Source of the DNA: Phytohabitans suffuscus
GTDB lineage: Bacteria > Actinomycetota > Actinomycetes > Mycobacteriales > Micromonosporaceae
Length of the DNA: 64,000 nt
Reading direction: 5' to 3'
Assembly: GCF_011764565.1 (NCBI RefSeq)
Contig: NZ_AP022871.1
Span: 5,270,320-5,334,319, forward strand
Numbering within the stretch: the first letter of the stretch is position 1; each line of letters begins with the position of its first letter. The translations under genes were made by a program, and so were the position numbers. The notes beneath the pieces are model-generated. The model did not search any database, was not told the origin of the DNA, and was given only the letters and a program-made list of their open reading frames with translations. Of this stretch, positions 53,613-60,621 are shown piece after piece.

Positions 53613-54452
53613 GTGCTGACGGTGCCCGTGCGGCAGCTCGGCGAGACCGAGCGCGGTGCGGTCGAGCGAATCCTCGACCTGGATCCGTTCGGCGCTGCCC
53701 AGGTGGCGGAGCGGGTCGCCACGCACGGGCTCTCCTGGTGGCGGGCCGACGGGCGGATCTTCGGATACGGCTCGCGCCGCCACCTCGAGGCGCTGTGCTG
53801 GTTCGGCGGGCATCTGACGCCCGTGCTGGCCACGCCGCCGGCCGTCTCCGCGTTCGCCGAGCTGATCCTCTCCGAAGACCGCGGCTGCTCCTCGATCGTG
53901 GGGCGGGCCGACGCGGTGCTCGGGCTCTGGGAGCGCCTCGGGCCACACTGGGGCCCCGCCCGCGACGTCCGTCCCTACCAGCCGCTGCTCGTCGCCGACG
54001 CGCCGCCCGCCCTCCCGGCCGACCCCGGTGTGCGGCTCGTCCGCTCCGACGAGGTCGACCTGCTCTTCCCGGCCGCGGTCGCGATGTACACCGAGGAGGT
54101 CGGCGTCTCGCCCCTGGCCGACGACGGCGGCCGCGGATACCGTCGCCGGGTCGCCGAGCTGGTGCGCGCCCGCCGGGCGTACGCGCGGATCGTGGGCGGC
54201 AAGGTGATCTTCAAGGCCGAGCTCGCGGTCGTCACCCGTCACACGGCCCAGGTCCAGGGCGTCTGGGTGGCGCCGGAGTGGCGCGGCCGGGGCCTGGCCG
54301 GCCCGGCGATGGCGGCCGTGGTGCGCGACGCCCTGCGACGGGCGGCGCCGACCGTCAGCCTGTACGTCAACGGCCACAACGACCGCGCCCGCCGGGTCTA
54401 CACCAGATGCGGCTTCCGCCCGGCCGGCGAGTTCGCCACCGTCCTGTTCTAG
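53613..54452 (+). CDS. GNAT acetyltransferase with N-terminal DUF4081 domain
   Basis: 279 residues. The N-terminal half (VLTVPVRQLGETERGAVERI, ISWWRA-like SWWRADGRIFGYGSRRHLEA) is DUF4081. The C-terminal half is a GNAT fold with the acetyl-CoA loop VQGVWVAPEWRGRGLAGPAM and the end YVNGHNDRARRVYTRCGFRP. In M. tuberculosis the equivalent gene (Rv2867c) directly follows ispG. Here about 9 kb of accessory DNA separates them, implying insertion. GTG 53613 is chosen over upstream in-frame starts that lie inside the operator region. Confidence 0.88.
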   Translation: MLTVPVRQLGETERGAVERILDLDPFGAAQVAERVATHGLSWWRADGRIFGYGSRRHLEALCWFGGHLTPVLATPPAVSAFAELILSEDRGCSSIVGRADAVLGLWERLGPHWGPARDVRPYQPLLVADAPPALPADPGVRLVRSDEVDLLFPAAVAMYTEEVGVSPLADDGGRGYRRRVAELVRARRAYARIVGGKVIFKAELAVVTRHTAQVQGVWVAPEWRGRGLAGPAMAAVVRDALRRAAPTVSLYVNGHNDRARRVYTRCGFRPAGEFATVLF

Positions 54453-54475
54453 GCGCGCACGGCTCCCGGCCAAAA

Positions 54476-54523
54476 GATCGTGGTACCAACCTGCCCCCAG
54501 AGGGGCGGATCCGTACCACGATC
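54476..54523 (-). repeat. R3 hairpin repeat, copy d
   Basis: Arms GATCGTGGTA and TACCACGATC. The reverse complement of the core, CGGATCCGCCCCTCTGGGG, is nearly identical to the copy at 49106. It starts 24 bp after the GNAT stop and could also end that transcript. Confidence 0.85.
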
Positions 54524-54630
54524 CACCGAAACCCGATACCCATTTGCACGTCGAGCGGACGAACCGGACCCTGACCCCGAAAGATCTCTGGAGACCTTCC
54601 GGAGCCAGGGTGGGCGGCCGCCACGCTCCA

Positions 54631-54649
54631 CGCGGCCTCACCCTCCGCG
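54631..54649 (-). repeat. R1 dispersed repeat, copy H (fragment)
   Basis: 19 bp, CGCGGCCTCACCCTCCGCG, identical to the outer end of full R1 copies; the rest is absent. Confidence 0.6.
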
Positions 54650-54730
54650 GTTCCAGCAGCCCAGCCGCGAGCCCTGATCCCGAGAGGTAGGCCAGGGACC
54701 GAGGCGGGTCACCGTTCGGGACGATCTGAA

Positions 54731-54754
54731 GCTGGGCGCACCGACGCGCCCAGC
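54731..54754. terminator. Perfect 9-bp hairpin, possible terminator
   Basis: GCTGGGCGC and GCGCCCAGC around ACCGAC. There is no T tract on either side, so a structural role is as likely as termination. Confidence 0.4.
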
Positions 54755-55020
54755 CCGGGTCCCGCGATCCAGCTCGAACCTCGACGCCGAAAGCTCCATA
54801 GTGTGGGTTCGGGTGGCCCGGTGCGGGCCTGACTCCACGATCGACTTAAGGCGGGTGGGATTGGGGTCCGGGCCGGCGCGGACGTCGCGGTGCGGTTGGG
54901 TGGCTTACTGCCCAGTATTTGGGAGAATGATAGGCGTTTTCAGCAAGGAGCCGTCACTCTCAGCTTGCACTTGCCTACGCTACGTAACGACCGACCGCGA
55001 TGCAGGTTACGGCCAGTGGG

Positions 55021-55566
55021 GTGAGCACCGCGATGGGGCGGATCGTGAAGCAGGTCTCCGAGGGGACCACGAAGTACTACTGGTACCCGGGCGACAAGAA
55101 GGAGTGGATCCGCGCCGCCGTGGCGCTCGGCGTCGGGTTGGCCGCGTTCGGCCTGCTGATGCTCTTCACCCGAAACGTCCTGGTGGCGACGGTGGTCGGC
55201 ACCTCGGTCACCGCTCTGGTGGCCGGCATCAACTTCGGCCGGCGCGACGCGCGTGCCCTGGCCGGCTTTCGCGACCTCGGTGACCGGGCCGCCCGGCGTG
55301 CGGTCGCGGGGCACGCGGGCAAGGCGGTGTGGCGGGGGTTCGCGCACGGCCTGGGCGGTGCCACGGCGGCCGTGCTGATCCTGAACCTCCCGCACCGCGG
55401 CATCGTCGCCGACTGGGTGCTGCCGGTGGTGCCCGCGGTCGTGGCGGCGCTGGCCCACCAGGCCGGGATGCTGTACGAGCAGCTCACCGCCTCGGCATCG
55501 ACGAGCGGGCCGGCGGCACCGACCAAGTCCGAGCCCGAGCCCGCCCTCCAGGGCGCCGGCAAGTAG
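55021..55566 (+). CDS. Membrane protein, ~181 aa, unknown
   Basis: The soluble N-terminus GRIVKQVSEGTTKYYWYPGD is followed by two helices (AAVALGVGLAAFGLLMLFTR, VLVATVVGTSVTALVAGINF). A basic loop NFGRRDARALAGFRDLGDRA and a further pair of helices (LGGATAAVLILN, VLPVVPAVVAALAHQAG) come next. Homologous-looking membrane proteins are common in Micromonosporaceae, but no function is known. Possible starts are GTG 55021, ATG 55033 and ATG 55000; the conserved part begins at MGRIVKQ, so the first two are favoured. Confidence 0.72.
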   Translation: MSTAMGRIVKQVSEGTTKYYWYPGDKKEWIRAAVALGVGLAAFGLLMLFTRNVLVATVVGTSVTALVAGINFGRRDARALAGFRDLGDRAARRAVAGHAGKAVWRGFAHGLGGATAAVLILNLPHRGIVADWVLPVVPAVVAALAHQAGMLYEQLTASASTSGPAAPTKSEPEPALQGAGK

Positions 55567-55578
55567 CGGCTCTTCCGG

Positions 55579-55599
55579 ATACCTCGGTAACCGAGGTAT
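55579..55599. promoter_or_regulatory. MarR-type operator, perfect palindrome
   Basis: Arms ATACCTCGG and CCGAGGTAT around TAA, perfect over 9 bp, ending 10 bp before the marR start. The position predicts autorepression of the marR-ABC operon. Confidence 0.75.
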
Positions 55600-55609
55600 T
55601 TTGGGAGGC

Positions 55610-56059
55610 GTGGACACCAGACTCGCCAGTGAGCTGGCGCAGGTCCTCGCCGCGATGCGGCGGGTCGTGCGCCGCCGCCTGGCCACCTCGCGACCGCCGC
55701 GGTTGCCGGCCGGGCAGGTCGACCTGCTCGTCGCGGTCGAGGAAGACCCGGGCATCGGCATCGCCGCCGCCGCCCGCGTGCTCCACCTCGCGGACAACTC
55801 GGTGAGCGGCCTGGTCAACGCGCTCGTGGAGGCCGGCCTCCTGCGCCGCGAGACCGACCCGGGCGACCGGCGGGCCGCGCGGCTGTTCCTCACCCCGGCC
55901 GCGTTCGAGCGGCTCAACGGGTGGCGCGAGGCGCGGGCCGAGCTTGTCGGGCGGGCCCTGGAGCGGCTCGACGACGGCGACCGCGAGGCGGTGGCGGCGG
56001 CGTTGCCCGCACTGCGGAGGCTGCTCGACGAGATGCGGCAGGAAGAGGGTGCGTCATGA
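55610..56059 (+). CDS. MarR-family transcriptional regulator
   Basis: 149 residues from GTG 55610. The winged helix-turn-helix is visible as PAGQVDLLVAVEEDPGIGIA, ARVLHLADNSVSGLVNALVE, then GLLRRETDPGDRRAARLFLT (the wing with DxRxxR). It probably represses the operon through the palindrome just upstream and releases it on binding a drug-like ligand. GGGAGG lies too close to this GTG, so translation may start at TTG 55601 or be leaderless. The stop overlaps the ABC gene start (ATGA). Confidence 0.87.
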   Translation: MDTRLASELAQVLAAMRRVVRRRLATSRPPRLPAGQVDLLVAVEEDPGIGIAAAARVLHLADNSVSGLVNALVEAGLLRRETDPGDRRAARLFLTPAAFERLNGWREARAELVGRALERLDDGDREAVAAALPALRRLLDEMRQEEGAS

Positions 56060-56862
56060 CGGCGGCGGTCAGCGTCCGGGGTCTGCGGTACGCGTTCGGC
56101 GACACGGTGGCGGTCGACGGCATCGACCTCGACGTGGAGCCGGGGGAGATCTTCGGCCTGCTCGGGCCGAACGGGGCGGGCAAGACCACCACCATCCGCG
56201 CGATCACCACGCTCCTGCCGGTGCCGCGCGACACGGTGTCGGTCTTCGGCATCGACGTGCGGCGCAGGCGGATCGCGGTGCGGCGCCTGATCGGATACGT
56301 GCCGCAGATGCTCTCCGCCGACGGCGCGCTCACCGGTCGGGAGAACGTGAGCCTGTTCGCCCGCCTCTACGACGTGCCGAGGCGCGAGCGCTCCGCCCGC
56401 GTCGACGAGGCGATCGCCGCGATGGGACTCACCGAGGCGGCCGAGCGACCCGCCGGCACGTACTCGGGCGGCATGGTCCGCCGCCTGGAGCTGGCGCAGG
56501 CGCTGGTGAGCTCGCCCCAGCTTCTCGTGCTCGACGAGCCCACGATCGGCCTCGACCCCGTCGCGCGGGCCGGCGTGTGGGAGCGGATCGCGCAGGTGCG
56601 CCGCGAGACGGGCATGACCGTGCTGGTCACCACCCACTACATGGACGAGGCCGAGCAGTCGTGCGACCGCGTCGCGCTCATGCACCGCGGCCACGTCCGG
56701 GCCGTGGGCACCCCGGCCGAGCTGATCGCCAGCCTGGACGCCGCCGGCCCGGCCAACCTCGACGACGTTTTCCGGGTGTACGCGGGGGACGACTGGCACG
56801 AAGAGACGAAAGGACTGGGCAATGTCCGCCAGACTCGACGCACTGCCGCTCGCCTCGGCTGA
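56056..56862 (+). CDS. ABC transporter ATPase, DrrA/daunorubicin-resistance type
   Basis: 268 residues. Walker A is GLLGPNGAGKTTTIRAITTL, the signature TYSGGMVRRLELAQALVSSP, Walker B LLVLDEPTIGLDP and the H-loop VTTHYMDEAEQSCDRVALMH. It energises the ABC-2 permease encoded immediately downstream, which overlaps by 41 bp. With the MarR regulator in front, the unit is a drug or lipid export system. All catalytic motifs are intact. Confidence 0.93.
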   Translation: MTAAVSVRGLRYAFGDTVAVDGIDLDVEPGEIFGLLGPNGAGKTTTIRAITTLLPVPRDTVSVFGIDVRRRRIAVRRLIGYVPQMLSADGALTGRENVSLFARLYDVPRRERSARVDEAIAAMGLTEAAERPAGTYSGGMVRRLELAQALVSSPQLLVLDEPTIGLDPVARAGVWERIAQVRRETGMTVLVTTHYMDEAEQSCDRVALMHRGHVRAVGTPAELIASLDAAGPANLDDVFRVYAGDDWHEETKGLGNVRQTRRTAARLG

Positions 56863-57640
56863 CACCTGGGGCGCCAGCCTGCGCATGCTCTTCGCCCGGG
56901 TGGGCGCGATGTGCCTGGTCGAGCTGCAGAAGATGCGGCGCGACAAGGCCGAGCTGCTCTTCCGGTGCGTACAGCCGGCGCTGTGGCTCCTGGTCTTCGG
57001 CGTCACGTTCACGAAGATCAAGGCCATCCCGACCGGCGACGTGCCCTACCTGGACTACCTGACCCCCGGCGTGATCGCCCAGTCCGCGCTGTTTATCTCG
57101 ATCTTCTACGGCATCCAGATCATCTGGGACCGCGACGCCGGCATCCTCGCCAAGCTGATGGTCACCCCGACCCCGCGGGCGGCGCTGGTCACCGGAAAGG
57201 CGTTCGCCGCGGGCATGCGCGCGCTGAGCCAGGTGGTGGTCGTGATGGTGCTCTCCGCGCTGCTCGGCGTGACGCTGACGCACAACCCGCTACGCCTGCT
57301 GGGCGTGGTGGCGGCGGTGCTGCTCGGGTCGGCGTTCTTCTGCTGCCTGTCCATCATCATCGCCGGCCTGGTCCTCTCCCGCGACCGCATGATGGGCATC
57401 GGCCAGGCCATCATGATGCCCCTCTTCTTCGCCTCGAACGCCCTGTATCCGGTCGCCCTGATGCCCGGCTGGCTCCAGGCGATCAACCACGCCAACCCAC
57501 TCAGCTATCAGGTCGAGGCCCTGCGCGGCCTGCTGATCGGCTCGCCGGCCCGCCTCTGGCTCGACTTCGGGGTGCTGATCGCGTCCGCGGCGGTGGCCAT
57601 CGGCGTGGCGAGCGCACTGCTCAACCGCCTGGCCAAGTAG
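56822..57640 (+). CDS. ABC-2 type permease, DrrB-like
   Basis: 272 residues with six membrane helices (LLFRCVQPALWLLVFGVTFT, YLTPGVIAQSALFISIFYGI, VVVVMVLSALLGVTLT, LLGVVAAVLLGSAFFCCLSI, FFASNALYPVALMPGWLQAI, LWLDFGVLIASAAVAIGVAS). The ABC-2 signature NHANPLSYQVEALRGLL lies near the C-terminus. It forms the channel for the ATPase upstream. ATG 56822 overlaps the ATPase end, ensuring co-translation. Confidence 0.92.
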   Translation: MSARLDALPLASADTWGASLRMLFARVGAMCLVELQKMRRDKAELLFRCVQPALWLLVFGVTFTKIKAIPTGDVPYLDYLTPGVIAQSALFISIFYGIQIIWDRDAGILAKLMVTPTPRAALVTGKAFAAGMRALSQVVVVMVLSALLGVTLTHNPLRLLGVVAAVLLGSAFFCCLSIIIAGLVLSRDRMMGIGQAIMMPLFFASNALYPVALMPGWLQAINHANPLSYQVEALRGLLIGSPARLWLDFGVLIASAAVAIGVASALLNRLAK

Positions 57641-57677
57641 GTCTCAGCCCTCCGAGCGACAGTCGGCCCCGTCGTGA

Positions 57678-58094
57678 CTACAGCGGCACGACGTCGATGC
57701 CCAGCCCCGCGTAGCGCTCAGGGCGTGGCGTGACTATCGGCTGGTCGGTGCCGAGGGCATGCAGCGCGGCGTGGGTGCCGGCCCAGTCGAGTGACGGATC
57801 GGCGGTGAGAACGGCGTCGAGGCCGGCATCGCGGACGAACTCGCGCACGGCGACCGCGCCCGGCGGCGCCGACGCGACCAGGTCGGCCACGTGTGTGGCG
57901 ATGGAGCGGCGGGCGGTGGTCGCCTCGGCCAGGCAGAGCGCGGGCACGTCGAGCGCCACCGCGCCGGTGACCGCGCTGTGGATCAGCCACGACAGGCCGC
58001 GCCGGGGCTGCTCACCCGCCGTGCCGGCGAGGCCCGCGACGAGCGCGAGGTCGTCGAGCACGTAGCCGCCGAGCGTGGCGCCCCGCTCGCTCAC
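57678..58094 (-). CDS. PIN-domain-like protein, possible toxin
   Basis: 138 residues. The features fit a PIN nuclease fold: an early acidic strand YVLDDLALVAGLAG, the helix VPALCLAEATTARRS with Glu, a third acidic point DAVLTADPSLDWAGTHAALH and the closing strand QPIVTPRPERYAGLGIDVVP. It is the second gene of an overlapping pair (GTGA with the gene before it), the arrangement of many VapBC modules. The family call rests on pattern, not a database match. It could also be an inactive PIN relative. Confidence 0.58.
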   Translation of the reverse strand: MSERGATLGGYVLDDLALVAGLAGTAGEQPRRGLSWLIHSAVTGAVALDVPALCLAEATTARRSIATHVADLVASAPPGAVAVREFVRDAGLDAVLTADPSLDWAGTHAALHALGTDQPIVTPRPERYAGLGIDVVPL

Positions 58095-58405
58095 GCCGGC
58101 TCAGCCAGGTGGGCAGCCAACGCCTCCTCGGCGATGGCGAAGAGGACCTCTCGCGGATCGCGCTCATCGGCGACGTCGTGGAGGCCGGCCGCGGCCTGAC
58201 GCAGCGCGGCTGCGACAGGAGCGGGTGACGGGGAGCGCCCGGTCGTCTTGCGCACCCAGGCCAGTGCGGCCGCGTGGGCCTCCAGGGCCGCGCCGGTCCG
58301 GCGGGTCGCCGCGTCCAGCGGGCCGCAGATCCGCTCCACGAGCGCCAGCGCCCGTGCGCGCTCCTCGGCGGACAGCGCAGGGGAGTCGCTGTAGGTGGTT
58401 CGCAT
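58091..58405 (-). CDS. Hypothetical protein, 104 aa, upstream partner of the PIN-like gene
   Basis: A helical acidic protein (LSAEERARALALVERICGPL, then AALEAHAAALAWVRKTTGRS, ADERDPREVLFAIAEEALAA) with no recognised domain. It begins at ATG 58405, and its stop overlaps the next gene's GTG. The position suits an antitoxin, but no ribbon-helix-helix or AbrB motif is visible, so that role is only inferred. Confidence 0.55.
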   Translation of the reverse strand: MRTTYSDSPALSAEERARALALVERICGPLDAATRRTGAALEAHAAALAWVRKTTGRSPSPAPVAAALRQAAAGLHDVADERDPREVLFAIAEEALAAHLAEPA

Positions 58406-58483
58406 GTGGCGAGGGTAGATGGGCGGTGTGACGAGTGCAGCCCCGTTCGCGCCGATCAAGGGGTCGGGCGGGGGTTGCCGATG

Positions 58484-58506
58484 GGGGTGCGCTCGTCACG
58501 CACCCC
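58484..58506. terminator. Small hairpin between the IclR stop and the PIN pair
   Basis: GGGGTGCG and CGCACCCC around CTCGTCA, 8 bp perfect, in the 263-bp gap that otherwise shows nothing recognisable. Confidence 0.35.
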
Positions 58507-58668
58507 TCGTCGACCAGCCGGCGCAGCCCTTTGGCGGTACGCGGGCTGGGACTTCGCTCATCGGCTCCGCTCCAGCGGCTTGGTCTTCATCTTTTCCCGA
58601 GCGGGCCGCCCGTACCTCCGCCAGGTGGCGTATTCACGTCGGATGCAACTTGCGCGTCGACGGACGCG

Positions 58669-59475
58669 TCAACCGACCCGGTGCCGGGTACGGCGAGGGT
58701 TGGCGATGCGCAGGTCGGCGTCGATCTTCGCGACCGTGGCGAGCAAATGGGGCAGCAGGTCGCGGCGGATCGACTCGACCGAGTTGCGGCTGGCGTGGAC
58801 CGACACGTTGGCCGCACCGATCACGGCGCCACCGCGGTCGCGGATCGGGGCGGCCACCGAGCGCAGGCCCTCTTCGAGTTCCTGGTCGACGATCGCGTAC
58901 CCCTGGGCGCGCACCTTGCGCAGCTCGGTCCGGAGTGCCGCCGGGGTCGCCACCGTGCGCGCGGTCAGCCGGGACAGCTTCACCCGGTCGAGATATCCCT
59001 CGAGCTCGTCGTCGGGCAGCCCGGCGAGCAGCACGCGCCCCATCGACGTGGCGTACGCGGGGAAGCGGGTGCCCACGTTGATGGCGACCGTCATGATCCG
59101 GGAGGTGGGGACGCGGGCCACGTACACCACGTCGTCGCCGTCGAGGACGCACACGGACGACGACTCGCGCACCTGGGCCACCAGCCGCTCCAGGTGCGGC
59201 TCGGCCACCTCGGGCAGCGACAGCGCGGACAGGAACGAGTACCCCAGCTCCAGCACGCGCGGCGTGAGGCTGAACATGCGGCCGTCGGTGCGCACGTACC
59301 CGAGGTCGGCGAGGGTCAGCAGGAAGCGGCGGGCGGCGGCGCGGGTGAGGTCGCAGATGCGGGCCACCTCGCTGAGCGTCAGCTCAGGGTGGCCGGCGTC
59401 GAACGCGCGGATGACGGCCAGCCCTCGCTCCAGCGACTGTACGAAGTGGGCCTCCCGCCCCGCGCCTTCGGTCAT
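58669..59475 (-). CDS. pcaR: IclR-family regulator of the pca operon (PcaR-like)
   Basis: 268 residues. The N-terminal winged helix is FVQSLERGLAVIRAFDAGHP, LTLSEVARICDLTRAAARRF and TLADLGYVRTDGRMFSLTPR. The C-terminal GAF-like effector domain contains SSSVCVLDGDDVVYVARVPT and AAPIRDRGGAVIGAANVS. Members of this group activate protocatechuate genes on sensing beta-ketoadipate or protocatechuate. ATG 59475 overlaps the pcaC stop, so it is the last gene of the operon it presumably controls. Confidence 0.88.
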   Translation of the reverse strand: MTEGAGREAHFVQSLERGLAVIRAFDAGHPELTLSEVARICDLTRAAARRFLLTLADLGYVRTDGRMFSLTPRVLELGYSFLSALSLPEVAEPHLERLVAQVRESSSVCVLDGDDVVYVARVPTSRIMTVAINVGTRFPAYATSMGRVLLAGLPDDELEGYLDRVKLSRLTARTVATPAALRTELRKVRAQGYAIVDQELEEGLRSVAAPIRDRGGAVIGAANVSVHASRNSVESIRRDLLPHLLATVAKIDADLRIANPRRTRHRVG

Positions 59476-59861
59476 CCGTCCCCCTCGTCGAGCGAGTCGA
59501 GCGAGTCGAGCACCCGCTGCGCCACCGCGAGCGCGCTGTTCGCGGCCGGCACACCAGCGTAGACGGCCGTGTGCAGCAGCACCTCGCCGATCTCGTCCGG
59601 ACTGAGGCCGTTGCGCCGGGCCGCGCGCACGTGCATGGCCAGCTCCTCCTCGGCGCGCAGGGCGGTCAGCACGGCGAGCGTGATACAGCTGCGGGTGCGG
59701 CGGTCGAGGCCGTCGCGGCCCCAGACCGAACCCCACGCGTACCCGGTGATGAACTCCTGGAACGGCGCGGTCAGCGGCGTCGTCCTCGCGATCGCGCGGT
59801 CGACGTGGTCGTCGCCGAGCACCTCCCGGCGCACCCGCATCCCCAGCTCAAGCTCACTCAC
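59472..59861 (-). CDS. pcaC: 4-carboxymuconolactone decarboxylase
   Basis: 129 residues, typical length. Conserved parts are MRVRREVLGDDHVDRAIART, FQEFITGYAWGSVWGRDGLD, RTRSCITLAVLTALRAEEEL and AMHVRAARRNGLSPDEIGEV with the active-site His. It converts gamma-carboxymuconolactone to beta-ketoadipate enol-lactone. GTG 59861 starts it, overlapping pcaD by 8 bp. Here it is a separate protein, not fused to PcaD as in PcaL of some actinomycetes. Confidence 0.92.
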   Translation of the reverse strand: MSELELGMRVRREVLGDDHVDRAIARTTPLTAPFQEFITGYAWGSVWGRDGLDRRTRSCITLAVLTALRAEEELAMHVRAARRNGLSPDEIGEVLLHTAVYAGVPAANSALAVAQRVLDSLDSLDEGDG

Positions 59862-60621
59862 GATCCCCCCTGAGATGTTCGACGATCAGCGCGGTCACCA
59901 CGTCGGTCTGCTCCACATTGGCCAGATGGGCGGCGTCGCGCACGAGGGTGAGCCGCGCGCCGGGCACCGCCGCCGCGATGTCCGCGCCGTGCGAGGGGAG
60001 GATCGCCGGGTCGTCGGCGCCGTGCACGACCAGCGTGGGCGCGGTGATGCGGGGCAGCGCGGCGGTGAGGTCGAGCGTCTCGATGACGCCGCAGCAGGAC
60101 GCGTACCCCTCGGCGTGCGTGCCGGCGAGCATGGCGCGCAGCCGGACGACGAGGTCGGGTTGGCGGGACGCGTACCCCGGGGTGAGCCACCGGCTGACCA
60201 CCAGGTCGGCGATCGCCCCGGTGCCCTCGGCCCGCACCGTGGCCGCGCGGTGCGCCCACGACTCGGGCGCGGCCGGCCGGGCCGACGTGCAGCACAGCAC
60301 GAGCCGGTCGACCCGCTCCGGCGCGTGCGCGGCGAGCCACATGCCGACCATCCCGCCGAGGGAGAGGCCGCAGTAGTGGGCCCGCGCGACGCCGAGGTCG
60401 TCGAGCAGCGCGAGCACGTCGCCACCGAGGTCGCCGATCGTGTACGGCCCCGGCGGCGCCGCCGAGCGCCCGTGCCCGCGGGTGTCGAAGCGGACCACGC
60501 GGTAGCGCTCGACCAGCGCGGGCAGCTGCGGCTCCCACATGTCCACAGTGGTGCCCAGCGAGTTCGCGAGGACCAGCACCGGTGCGTCCGCAGGACCATC
60601 CACTGTGGAGTACAGGGTCAC
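59854..60621 (-). CDS. pcaD: 3-oxoadipate enol-lactonase
   Basis: 255 residues, alpha/beta hydrolase. The oxyanion segment LANSLGTTVDMWEPQLPAL, RFDTRGHGRS, the nucleophile Ser in YCGLSLGGMVGMWLA, the Asp in VVHGADDPAILP and the His in RDAAHLANVEQTD form the triad. It opens the enol-lactone to beta-ketoadipate. GTG 60621 overlaps the pcaB stop by 4 bp. Confidence 0.92.
   Translation of the reverse strand: MTLYSTVDGPADAPVLVLANSLGTTVDMWEPQLPALVERYRVVRFDTRGHGRSAAPPGPYTIGDLGGDVLALLDDLGVARAHYCGLSLGGMVGMWLAAHAPERVDRLVLCCTSARPAAPESWAHRAATVRAEGTGAIADLVVSRWLTPGYASRQPDLVVRLRAMLAGTHAEGYASCCGVIETLDLTAALPRITAPTLVVHGADDPAILPSHGADIAAAVPGARLTLVRDAAHLANVEQTDVVTALIVEHLRGDRE

Larger units (their letters stand above)
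54453..55020. other. Gene-free repeat island 4
   Basis: 568 bp between the GNAT and the membrane-protein gene. It contains R3 (54476-54523), a truncated R1 (54631-54649) and a perfect hairpin at 54731. No convincing gene; small ORFs follow the repeat composition. Confidence 0.75.

Noticed and set aside
50881..53946. 1021-aa open frame covering both galactanases
   Set aside because: Its second half coincides with the GH53 frame, but the first half is an out-of-frame shadow of the other galactanase.
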